Part shown: piece by piece, positions 1 to 12,700 of the stretch | Position numbering within the stretch: position 1 is the stretch's first letter | How the letters are laid out: the number at the start of each line of letters is the position of its first letter | Assembly: GCF_037975245.1 (NCBI RefSeq) | Contig: NC_092576.1 | Coordinates: 14,178,611 to 14,242,610 of the forward strand | Origin: Apostichopus japonicus | Lineage: Eukaryota > Echinodermata > Holothuroidea > Aspidochirotida > Stichopodidae | Length of the DNA: 64,000 nucleotides | Direction of reading: 5' to 3' | Made by a program: the position numbers and the translations under genes | The notes under the pieces: generated by a model | What the model saw: the letters and a program-made list of their open reading frames with translations, nothing else | What the model was told of the DNA's origin: nothing | Databases searched by the model: none

Positions 1-1876
1 ATGTGATTTGTCATGTGACCTACCCAATGATAGTCACCCTATTTCTGTCTACCGATATGGTCCTCATCATAGAGTGAAGTTCTAGCCTAACTGTGTAATC
101 TGTCACATGTTACATCATGTGACTTGTCATGTGACTTACCCAATGATAGTCACCCTATTTCTGTCTACCGATATGGTCCTCATCATACATAGAGTGAAGC
201 TCTAGCCTAACTGTGGAACCTGTCACATGTTACATCATGTGATTTGTCATGTGACTTACCCAATGATAGTCACCCTATTTCTGTCCACCGATATGGTCCT
301 CATCATACATAGAGTGAAGCTCTAGCCTAACTGTGGAACCTGTCACATGTTACATCATGTGATTTGTCATGTGACTTACCCAATGATAGTCACCCTATTT
401 CTGTCTACCTATATGGTCATCATAGAGTGATGTTCTAGCCTAACTGTGGAACCTGTCACATGTTACATCATGTGATTTGTCATGTGACTTACCCAATGAT
501 AGTCACCCTATTTCTGTCTACCTATATGGTCATCATAGAGTGATGTTCTAGCCTAACTGTGGAACCTGTCACATGTTACATCATGTGATTTGTCATGTGA
601 CTTACCCAATGATAGTCACCCTATTTCTGTCCACCGATATGGTCCTCATCATAGAGTGAAGCCCTAGCCTAACTGTGTAATCTGTCACATGTTACATCAT
701 GTGATTTGTCATGTGACTTACCCAATGATAGTCACCCTATTTCTGTCTACCTATATGGTCATCATAGAGTGATGTTCTAGCCTAACTGTGGAACCTGTCA
801 CATGTTACATCATGTGATTTGTCATGTGACTTACCCAATGATAGTCACCCTATTTCTGTCTACCGATATGGTCCTCATCATAGAGTGATGTTCTAGCCTA
901 ACTGTGGAACCTGTCACATGTTACATCATGTGATTTGTCATGTGACTTACCCAATGATAGTCACCCTATTTCTGTCTACCTATATGGTCATCATAGAGTG
1001 ATGTTCTAGCCTAACTGTGGAACCTGTCACATGTTACATCATGTGATTTGTCATGTGACTTACCCAATGATAGTCACCCTATTTCTGTCCACCGATATGG
1101 TCCTCATCATAGAGTGAAGCCCTAGCCTAACTGTGTAATCTGTCACATGTTACATCATGTGATTTGTCATGTGACTTACCCAATGATAGTCACCCTATTT
1201 CTGTCTACCTATATGGTCATCATAGAGTGATGTTCTAGCCTAACTGTGGAACCTGTCACATGTTACATCATGTGATTTGTCATGTGACTTACCCAATGAT
1301 AGTCACCCTATTTCTGTCTACCGATATGGTCCTCATCATAGAGTGTAGCTCTAGCCTAACTGTGTATATCTGTCACATGTTACATCATGTGATTTGTCAT
1401 GTGACTTACCCAATGATAGTCACCCTATTTCTGTCTACCGATATGGTCCTCATCATAGAGTGTAGCTCTAGCCTAACTGTGTAATCTGTCACATATTACA
1501 TCATGTGATTTGTCATGTGACTTACCTAATGATAGTCACCCTATTTCTGTCTACCGATATGGTCCTCATCATAGAGTGTAGCTCTAGCCTAACTGTATAT
1601 CTGTCACATGTTACATCATGTGATTTGTCATGTGACTCACCCAATGATAGTCACCCTATTTCTGTCTACCGATATGGTCCTCATCATAGAGTGTAGCTCT
1701 AGCCTAACCGTGTAATCTGTCACATGTTACATCATGTGATTTGTCATGTGACTTACCCAATGATAGTCACCCTATTTCTGTCCACCGATATGGTCTTCAT
1801 CATACATAGAGTGAAGCTCTAGCCTAACTGTATAATCTGTCACATGTTACATCATGTGATTTGTCATGTGACTCAC
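1..1876 (-). repeat. Tandem array of KOW5-exon tail plus 5' splice site (113-120 bp unit, about 16 copies)
   Basis: The unit start recurs at about 101, 221, 341, 454, 567, 683, 796, 912, 1025, 1141, 1254, 1371, 1487, 1602, 1718 and 1838. Read on the minus strand each unit holds about 76 nt from SPT5 exon 17 (from ATTCCAC... to ...ATCATTGG), a GTAAGT donor in place of GTGAGT, then about 40 nt of intron ending TGTGACAG, which resembles a 3' splice site. The array runs off the left edge. Open frames inside it are by-products of the repeat. Confidence 0.95.
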
Positions 1877-1982
1877 CCAATGATAGTCACCCTATTTCTG
1901 TCTACCGATATGGTCCTCATCATAGAGTGAAGCTCTAGCCTAACGGTGGAATCTGTAGCATCTTTGATAATGCCAATGTAGC
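1877..1982 (-). CDS. SUPT5H: SPT5 exon 17: rest of KOW5
   Basis: It encodes [20 protein letters not shown] and [16 protein letters not shown], matching [20 protein letters not shown] and ISVDRQRLTTVG. The acceptor is ACCACCCTCCAG|GC and the donor ATTGG|GTGAGT (phase 2). If the donor is not used, the frame meets TGA at once. About 76 nt of this exon plus its donor are amplified across 1-1876. Confidence 0.93.
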
Positions 1983-3715
1983 CTGGAGGGTGGTAAAGGA
2001 AAAAGAAACAATAACTAAATTTTATATCACTTTTAGCTGTAGTGAGAGCACATAACCAGAGCCTGTTAGGCTACGATAGGCTTTTCCAGTGCGTAAGTCT
2101 GTTACATCAACCCACATAGCAACGCATCACAAAACTCATAGCCATATAACTTCAAACATAGGCAGAGCAAAGGGTTTCCTTTACTTTTAAAATTTAATAT
2201 CAATATAATTGTTGAATTCTGGTTTGACCAGATTTTAAACCTGATAGGTGAAATGGTGTGCCTAATCATATTTAAGAAACAGAAAAAAAAAAAATTAATG
2301 GCATCTGTAATGAAGTTCGAACAGCATTGTTTCGTTTAGCATTGCATCATATGACAATGGCATGGCTTGCGATTTCAATTTTTTTCAATTCTTCACACTT
2401 TTTAAATTCTTTCGGTGGTAGCTCTGTCTGGAGACTAATTCAGCCGTAAAAAACAAAGAGTTCCAAAAAAGTATCAAATCCCTCCCCCAACCCTTCCCCC
2501 ACCCTTCTTTAAATGTCCCTCAATTGCATAAATATTTTTAAAGCTGCCATGAAAAAGCTTTTGAGATTCAAAACCTTTGTCCTCAAACTGACAACAAGAC
2601 AGATGACTATATTAATATTTGGGAAATAATAAATATATTAATATTTGGGAAATAAAACCAACTGGAAGAGGCTTCTAATCCATTCCAGCAGAATGACAAA
2701 CCACTATCAGGGTAACTCCTTTGCTATCTAACTATTTGCTTTTCTCACAGCTGTTTTCTGCTACATCTAGCACATTTTGTTTACCTTTGTATGGTCCTTC
2801 CGTGATCCTGACGGTCTGTCCAATGAGAGTTTTGTCTCTCTGGACTCTGGGAACTCCGCCTCCGTAATTGCCTCCTTGATGAGGAAGAAAAGCGAGAGAG
2901 AGAAAGAGGTAGAATAATAATAATATTACTAACCAGCAGCTACTTTTACGACGTTTAAAGGCATTGAAGACTCGCCCCAAACCGCGTGCGGCCATCTGAA
3001 AAAGTTAACTTTCCGTTGCTTGCAAGTGACGTTTTGTTTGTGTCGCTACAAAATGCAGACAGTACAGTAATGAAACGTGATACCTTGTTATCTTTAGCTG
3101 GACCTGAGATGTCCATTGCTGTATTGTTTGTACACTGTGCTGTGAATATTGATCGCAGCTGTATGTACTGACTGTACACTAGTGTCTAATTACCCACGGT
3201 AGCAAGCTGTGTGTATGTATTTTCTGGGATCGATGGTGGTGTCTAACACTTCTGTTACACCTCATTCGAAACTAGGTCAGATTACCGGCAATAGACGTTT
3301 CTTTTTGCGCAAGTCTTCACACCCTTTAAGCGACCACAAATATGGGAAAAGCCAGCAAGGACTTATGGATTACATCTTACACGTCAGGTGGCTTCCAATT
3401 CAACATTATAATTCAAATTTGGAATCTTTTTCAATTTAGAAAGTCATATCAGATGGGAAAACCATAGATTGCTCTTGGATGAAAAGCCCTGCACCTTACT
3501 ATGACCCGACGGGGGATCAAACCCTGAACCTCCCGATTTGCTAAGCCTCATTGCTTCAAATGCCACCGCCTTTATCCACTCCTTTATCCACATGGCCACA
3601 GCACTGGTATAGGTTCAGGTGAAGCAGATACAAGATACCTCCCCTCCCCCCACACCCTCCCCCCTTACAACCTTAGATAAAGTAGTTCTGTAGTAACTTA
3701 TGCTGTTTGTATCAC

Positions 3716-3752
<37 letters not shown>

Positions 3753-6700
3753 CACCCTACCAGGACGACCGAAAACATCAGGCACCTTTAACATTTTTCG
3801 TATACAATTCAAACCTTGGGACGAGATTGACAATCCTCCAGATCCTGAATAAGTTTATTTCTTTTCAAATTTGCAAGAAACCTTTTCTGGGATATGTTTC
3901 ACGATATATATACACAAACAATGCAGCATTACAGCTACAACTATTACTCATGGAATGTAACAGACGATGTGAAAATAGGGTTGGAAAAAAGCAGAGGCAT
4001 TTCATCCCGAGAGCGAAAGACAGAGATGTGACTTACGTTGATCCTGTCCGCCGCCACTGCTGGGATGCATGGTGCTCGATATCCTGGGGCACACCACCCA
4101 CCATCCCACCCACCATCCCACCCACCATCCCACCCATTTCCGTGTGATTTACGTTGATCCTGTCCGCCACCACTGCTGGGATGCATGGGGCTCGATATCC
4201 TGGGGCACACCACCCACCATCCCACCCACCATCCCACCCACCATCCCACCCATTTCCGTGTGACTTACATTGATCCTGTCCGCCACCACTGCTGGGATGC
4301 ATGGGGCTCGATATCCTGGGGCACACCACCCACCATCCCACCCACCATCCCACCCATTTCCGTGTGACTTACGTTGATCCTGTCCGCCACCACTGCTGGG
4401 ATGCATGGGGCTCGATATCCTGGGGCACACCACCCACCATCCCACCCACCATCCCACCCACCATCCCACCCATTTCCGTGTGACTTACGTTGATCCTGTC
4501 CGCCACCACTGCTGGGATGCATGGGGCTCGATATCCTGGGGCACACCACCCACCATCCCACCCACCATCCCACCCACCATCCCACCCATTTCCGTGTGAC
4601 TTACGTTGATCCTGTCCTCCGCCACTGCTGGGATGCATGGGGCTCGATATCCTGGGGGACATCATCCCACCCATTCCTGGAGCTGCTGGTGTCACATCAG
4701 ATCTCTGAATTTGGGGAAAAAGGGAGTTTTAGAGTATTGAATGAATTGTTATCATCATTATATATATATATACATATATAAGTATATATAAAGTATACAG
4801 GACGAATTTTATGTGCAAATTTGACCTGGACCCGGTACATTTGAGATTGGCAGCATTATACACCTAGGATACAAGGTCGATAAGTTGGATATCGGCCAGA
4901 AACCAGTTTCAACGATTTAAAGGTTATGAAACTAACCGAGAATAATTTTCCTGCCTAGTTCATTACGTTGTGTCCTTGGGCGAGATGCTTTATCTCAATT
5001 GCTTCTATCCACCCAGGGGTTGAATGGGTACCTGTGAGGTAACTTGTCATTGGGCGCAGTATATAACTGAAGCCGTCTGGAGGGATTGTCTCTGGGACAG
5101 GTTATCATTGACCAGGGGTAATATAACGTCTGTAAAGCGCTTTGACACCTATCGCTGGTGTAAAGCGCTATAAAAATTGAACATTATTATTATTATTATT
5201 ATTAATTTGCCCGTTTTGAATAGCATTATTGCGATCCGATAACGGGGAAAACCTATCCCTGATTGATTCTAACTGCCACTTTTTTTTGGCTTTTTCAATT
5301 CTTTGAACGATACGCAATCGCTTAAATTTTCGAGGCTCTTTTATGAGGTGCCTACCTTGCCACCAGCTAGGACCACATGTCTGGCCCGACAGACGAACAT
5401 CCCGCCGTTCTCCGTCATCAGACGAGAGTGAAGGAAGATGTAGCTCCTGAAGACGTGTTGGATCTGACCTTGTCTCCCCTGTTTGGAAAAAAATGTCAAA
5501 AGAGTCAAATGATTTCTTGTGAACCAGGACATATCTTGGGTGAATTTCCCTTAAAAAAAGTACAGTGTAGGGACGTATGAAATGTTACCGACTGGCTGAA
5601 TTCATCCAGTGTCTTTCTTTACACTAACACAGAGCCTGAACAACAACATACATTTACATCTTACAAGTTATGACACCACATTTTGGTTAAATTAACAGTA
5701 ACTACATTTGGAGATCTCTTTTCAACAATGCTGATGTTCCGAGCTGTCTCACCCAATGGGGTCATTATTTTAAAAAGGTCAAAAGAATAAAATGGTTTCT
5801 TGTCCTCAGGATATATCTTGGGTGAATTTCCCTTACAGTGTAGGGACATTTGAAAATGTTCCCGACTGGCTATATTCATCCTGTGCCTTTACACTAACAC
5901 AGAGCCAGAACAATGACATACATTTACATTTTACAAGTTATCACACCACATTTTCGTTATTAACAGTAACTACATTTGGAGATCTTTTAACGATGATGAT
6001 GTTCCCAGCTGTCTCACCAAATGGGGTCCCTATTTAAACCAGAATGCAAAAATGCATTGTGGTTTTGATTATGTAACATGAGCAGCTTTCTTCATCTGAC
6101 GTAATGTGTAGTGAGGGTGTACATGTTTACAAGGGTTTCACTGTTTGACCTCTGATGACCCCAAATGACCTTCAACCTCCACCAAAAACAGTAGGCTTCT
6201 TGAACTCAATGTGGTACTTCTACACACTAAATTAGAGGTTGGCCCAAGCTTCCAGTATTGTGATATCGTGATTACAAGGTTTTCACAATTTGACCCCCGG
6301 TGACCCCAAATGACCTTTGTCCTTCACCAAAAACAATAGGCTTCTTTTAAACAATGTGGTACTCGTACACACTGAATATGAAGTCTGCCCATGATTCCCT
6401 TCTTGAGATATACATTTACATTTTACAAGTTATGACACCTCAGTTTCGTTATGACAATAGATTTCATTTAGACATCTCCTTTCAACAATGACAAATGTTC
6501 CGAGCTGTCTTACCGAATGGGGTCCGTCCACGACTTTGACGATATCTTTGGACTGTATGCTGTTCTGTTCTGCGTCCAGAGCTAACGCATTCCTGTTCTC
6601 CTTCTTCTTGGACAGAGCCTGCGGTTTCACGTGAACCAACTGTTGACGGAAAAGGGGGTTCGAGTCGAGGAATAGAGAGTGAAAAGTTGTCGTGGAAACT

Positions 6701-9700
6701 TTAAAATAATGAAATCGCTGTCGCTGTGAACAATCGGATACTTGAGAAGTGGATTGCAACCCAATCTGACACTAAGATATGATTAAATGTTGTACTTTCA
6801 TAAATATCAGTTATCGTCACACCAGTCTTGGGACTTGAGTTATTTATTCTACAACAGTCAATCGACTCTTAATTAGACTATTCAGGTGTGAACAATCTGA
6901 TACTTGAAAACAGGATTGTCACCCAATCTGACACTAAGCTTTGACGGCATGTGCTACTTTATAAAAATCAGTTATTGTCACACCAGTCTTGGAATTGAGT
7001 TATTCATCCTACAACAGTCAATCGACTCTTAATTAGTCTGTTACAATCTGATACATGAAAACAGGATTGTCACCCAATCTGAAAATAAGCTACGATTAAG
7101 TGTTGTACTTTCATTAATATCAGTTATTGTCACAAGTCCTGGAATTGAGTTATTTATTCTATAACAGTGCATCCACTCTTACATAGTCTGTATTCAGTTC
7201 TTTCCCACATAGAGATTATACAGTGTCTTCAGTCTCTGACCTGACTAAAGCTGGCAATTCTACTTGAGTCAGGGAAAAATGGCTGGTACTGACAAAACTA
7301 AACATTAATGTGGAGTGACTCGCTGATAAATGGCTCTAGTTAATTTCAAATCAATTTTAATAAAAATTGGATAGTCACCCAATATGAATCGTAAGCTACA
7401 AGCAAGTCTGTCTAAGGGAGTTCACTACGTAAATACGCAAATTGATGGGTTGAACCGTTAAATTATGTAACCATAATGAGACGACGGTTACTATTAAACG
7501 GGCCTTGCTTAGTTGCAATCTACAAACCTGTCTCTCGCATAACTGAGCCATGTTTCATTTCCACAACCTGCATGTACATATGTATACTCATAGACTAATA
7601 TATATATATGCGTGTGTATTTTTTATTCAATTTTGTATGTATGTATATGGGTATATTTCTGTATTGTGGGTGGTGGGGGTGGGGTGGGTGGGTTATACGT
7701 GTTGGGTTGGTGTGTGTGTGGATATAAGTGTTACTGTTTTCTTGTATTGTTCTCTCTATTTACTTATGGGAGCACACTACTGGACAAGCCCTCTGGGTTT
7801 TTTGGAGTGCTTCCTTTCCCAATTATCCCTGTTGTTGATATGTTTAGTCACTTATTTAACTTCTCTGTATTTATATTGTGAAGAAACAAATAAATGAATG
7901 AATGAATGAATACGTTCATCTTACTGCCACCAGCCAGTCTCTCACACATAGGTCACAACCCTGTAGAGTTAGTACTATAACACAACATCCCTTCTTTCTA
8001 TTTGTCTTAAATGAAATGAACCCCCCCAAAAAAAACTCCCCCCCCCAAAAAAAACCATCATCCGAGTAAATTGCTTACCTTTCCATGGATGTTTAAGACT
8101 TGCATGGATTCTTTCTCCAGTCGAACGATTACCCCGACCGTCTGTGGACTGAAGGGTAAATAAACAAACCATCAAACAACTCAACCAATGCTGCCCTCTT
8201 CATGTCATTGTTTTTTTTTTTAAAGTTGGAATCATTTATCCACATAGAAATGTAATATTTGCTAATTAATACTTAACTATCTGAAAACATTGACAAGCTG
8301 AGTGTATTTACTGTTAGTAAACCAGTAGGAATTCAAAACTTCAAATTGGGGGGGGGGAGGGTTTGGTAATCTTACAAGATATTAAGCCTTCTAAATAATC
8401 AATAATCAATAATAATAATATTAATCTCTCAGTCATTTTTACAACACCTAAGCAACCACAAATGTGGGAGAAGCAGGCTAGGGCTTATGGATATGGCAAT
8501 TTTCACTTTCTTCACCAGAAAAATCATTTTCTGTATATAAAGTATGACATCTAAACCAGCTCGACAAGTTTCGAATATTGAAAACAATGAAATACCTTGA
8601 CGATAGATTGAAATTCCCTGTGATGAACTGATTGGTAAAATGAAACATTGGCCGTTCCCCCCCCCCCCCCACAACCTACCCTCCAAGCTCCTCTTCAACA
8701 CAAACACACTCAAAGGGGATGTGTAGTATAGACTTATCCCCTCTGAGAAACTGTGAATTACATGTGCATCTTTCTGACTGCACTTATTGCAGTTTCCAGA
8801 ATACGGTACGCTACCTCGAGCCACAGAGTGACTCAAGATGAGGGCTAGACTGCAGCAATGGTATTGTAAATGATACAATAATACAATAGAACAATAATAG
8901 TACAAATAATACAATAGACCAATAATAGTACAATAATACAATAGAACAATAATAGTACAATAGTACAATAATACAATAATACAATATAACAATAGTACAA
9001 TAGTACAATAGCACAATAATACAATAGAATAATAATAGTACAATAGTACAATAATACAATAATACAATAGAGAAATGATCTTGGATAAACTTACTCTAGT
9101 TGCACCAGATCTTGAAGGCTGAATTGTCCCATGGAGTCTACCCCTGTACCCATCTCTTGGCACAGTTGTAACGTCTTAGGGGCGACTTTGATCTGAAAGA
9201 GAATAAGACAAATAATGAACATCTGTAAACCTCAAAATGACAGGTTTAAGTTTATATACAAACACTTCCCAACAATGTATTTATGGGGAATACAAAAACA
9301 CAGACACAACAATGGGTTGTACATTATATAACAACTGTGATATTTTAAATGATAACCTATGCTGACCAAACCATGTAACATGCACACAGTAAGAAACCTT
9401 ACAACTTCACAAAAATGTACGTATGGGATAAACAGAAACAGAAACACACACACAAAAATAAAACAAAAAAAACAATTTTCTACATTATATATAACAACTG
9501 TGTTATTTTTAATGATAACCTATGCCGACCAATCCATGTAACATGCACAGAGTAAGAAATCTTGCAACTTCACAAAAATGTATGTATGGGAAAAACAGAA
9601 ACACACAAAAAAACAATAAACAATGAGTTCTACAATTATACAACAACTGTGTATTTTTAACGATAACCTATGCGGACCAAACCATGTAACATACACACAG

Positions 9701-12700
9701 TAAGAAATCTTAAAACTTCACAAAAATGTACGTAAAGGAAAAACAAAAACACCCCCCCCCCAAAAAAAAACAATGGGTTCTAACAACTTATGTTATTTTG
9801 AACGATAAACTATGCGGACCAAACCATGTAACATGCACAAACTAAGAAACCTTACAACTTTCACTGGATATATACTTAGCAAGTTTTTAACTGCTTAGAC
9901 CCAGGATACTCAACCTGGGGTCCGCGGACCCCTAGGGGGTCCGTGAAATTTATTTGGGGGTCCGTGAGGGCAAAGGGGTCCGCAGGGGGTCCGTGAAGAA
10001 ATAAGGGTCCGTGAAAAAAATAAGGGTCCGCGAAAGCCGAAGAGGTTCGTGAAAAATGGAATGAGAGATATAGTCGAAGGAAGAAGTATGTATGCCTCTA
10101 GAAATCTAGGCTAGGCTAGCCGTCAATACGTCGGACCCTGATGATCAGACCGTATCGTCAGTAGTCGATAAATGTTGAATCGTGCGTTCCCCGATGAAAA
10201 CAAGTTATATAGTTTCTCATTAAGGTATACATTCGGTAAGGTATGGATAACATGCCACCCGAGTGTTGTGTATAACTTAACTGCACACTATACATCCTAA
10301 TATGCAGAGCAATAACTATGATGCGTTGCTCACTGTTGACACAGCGAAGCGCGGTAGTTATAAGGCTTTGGTGGAGGTAAAGTTATAACTAACTTGGATT
10401 TGACACCAAAAAAAAACGGTGCCATTTGCAGCTATCTCTGACAAAGAAAACCCATATTTCTCCTGACCTCATGCAGAATCAACCAGTTTGTACCTGACAA
10501 ATCATCGCTTCCAAATTAACATTTAATTGGGAATATATAATTTGAAAGTAAGGATTTCCAAGTAGGCCTATGCCTAGCAATACTTGCAGGTCTAGGAAAA
10601 CTGCATTCCAGGCCCAGAAAAATGCATTTCTAAACAAATTCTTGAACATAAATTTACTTCAAAAGTCACAAAATAATGCACCATTTCGCATCTAACCCTC
10701 AAATATTGAAAAAAAAATCAAAAGGGGAGGGGAACACCCCTCCCCTTATACCCCTCCCCAGGTCGTCGGTCACTGTCCGGGGGTCCTCCAAAAATTTCAG
10801 TTTATCTCAAGGGGTCCCTGGATAGAAAAAGGTTGAGAACCTAGGGCTTAGACCATTGCAGAACATTTTGTGTCCCACATAAATTTCACCATTAAGAGGT
10901 CTCCTGTCAAAATGTCAAACATTTGCCCCTAGGTTAACAGGAATTCTAATAACGACTTGAATTCTACCCAGCATTTGTCCTCATCTTTGAAAACGTTGCT
11001 CACCTCGTCCATCGTCAGATCCGAGACCATGAAGACCACATTATCTTCCACCCTCACGATCAGACCGGTGTCCCCTTCGTGACGACCCTCGATGACCTTC
11101 ACGTGATCGCCCACCTGGAAAAACTTCTGCAGCTCGTGGGAGGGGAACTCCAACAGGTCCTGGGAAAGGGAAAAAAACGACAACGTTACGGAGGTCTCCG
11201 TGACACAGCGATTCTTTTCCCTTTCTGTACGATTCAGAATAATAAATTTTACAGGAGGGAACTTTTTTCGTCAGTCCACGGTGAAATTCAAAGCAAAAAT
11301 AATCGAATAATCTTCACCCCTGCAGTAAACCTCCTAGATACCATCTTAACACTCCACTCCTCTTAACCCCGCTAAAAGTTCTGATTCACGTGAAAGAAAT
11401 AACACAGCCATTTCTCTCCCGTCACGTTACCCGAAAGTCCTCGGTCTTACGTTAAAGGTAGAGAATAATTTCATCCAGTATCCCGAGGGGTAATTTTAGC
11501 GTCTAGAGTTTGCGTAGCATATTCAAAGGCTATGAAGGAGCATTGACTACTATAGTTCCTGTGTAGAACACAGATTTACATCTTTACACAAGTTTGTTAA
11601 TGTAGCAAATCGACCATTTTGTATGGCACTTTGCGATGCAATACTTGATATACGTATTGGGTTGGTGTGTGGGTGGATATAAGTGTTATACTGTTTTCTT
11701 GTAATGTTCTCTCTATTTACTTATTGGAGCGCTCTACTAGACAAGCCCTCTGGGATTTTTGGAGTGCTTCCTTTCACAATTTTCCCTGTTGTTGATTTGT
11801 TTTGTCACTCAGTTAACTTCTCTGTATTTATATTGTGAAGAAACAAATAAATGAAATGAAAAATATTATTCCCTGTATCACATCGCAAAACTGCTACGCA
11901 AAATGGTCGATATCGATATACAAGGGCAGAGTTGTATAACAGTTCGTGTGGTACACAGGACACCATATTATCGCAAAAAATGCTACGCAAAATGGTCGAT
12001 ATCGGTTTACAAGGGCAGAGTTGTATAACAGTTCGTGTGGTGAAAAGGACAGCATAGTTTTGCAAAAAATGCTACGCAAAATGGTCGATATCGGTTTACA
12101 AGGGCAGAGTTGTATAACAGTTCGTGTGGTACACAGGACACCATAGTATCGCAAAAAATGCTACGCAAAATGGTCGATATCGATATACAAGGGCAGAGTT
12201 GTATAATAGCTCGTGTAGTAAACAGAACACCATATTATTTTTATAAGAGACAAAGACACAAGTTCAGAACTTTGCTACACAAAATTTGAAATCTAAATTA
12301 TTTCCCTAAAGGTTCCTTATGTGCATCAAAGAAACATTGATATTGTTTTCTCCATTCACCAAGACATCAATCATTCACCAATAAAAAAAAATTATTCTGA
12401 GGAAAAACCATCCAACTAACTTCCAACAAACCTCTCATACTCCAATGAACTTTCTTCTTACCCCAAAATAACGATACAGTGCTTTGATTTCCTTCATCAG
12501 ACATGAGCTTTTTCCGTGATTTCTACCTCGGGGACAAAAACTATTATCCAAACACACTGTAGCATACGCAAACTGGAGCCTATACCACAATTTTTGCAAA
12601 GTTCCATGATTTTTTTTTTTACCCCAGGCTCATCCCTGCTTCATGACAACACCCCCTCCCCTCACCCCAAATCGTCCCTGATCTTACCTTGAGGTCCTCG

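Noticed and set aside
1-1952. CRISPR-like regularly spaced repeats
   Set aside because: Units are contiguous tandem copies of exon-derived sequence without unique spacers, in a eukaryotic gene.
8429-9163. 244-codon minus-strand frame
   Set aside because: It overlaps SPT5 exon 11 in a wrong frame and is mostly CAATA microsatellite translation.
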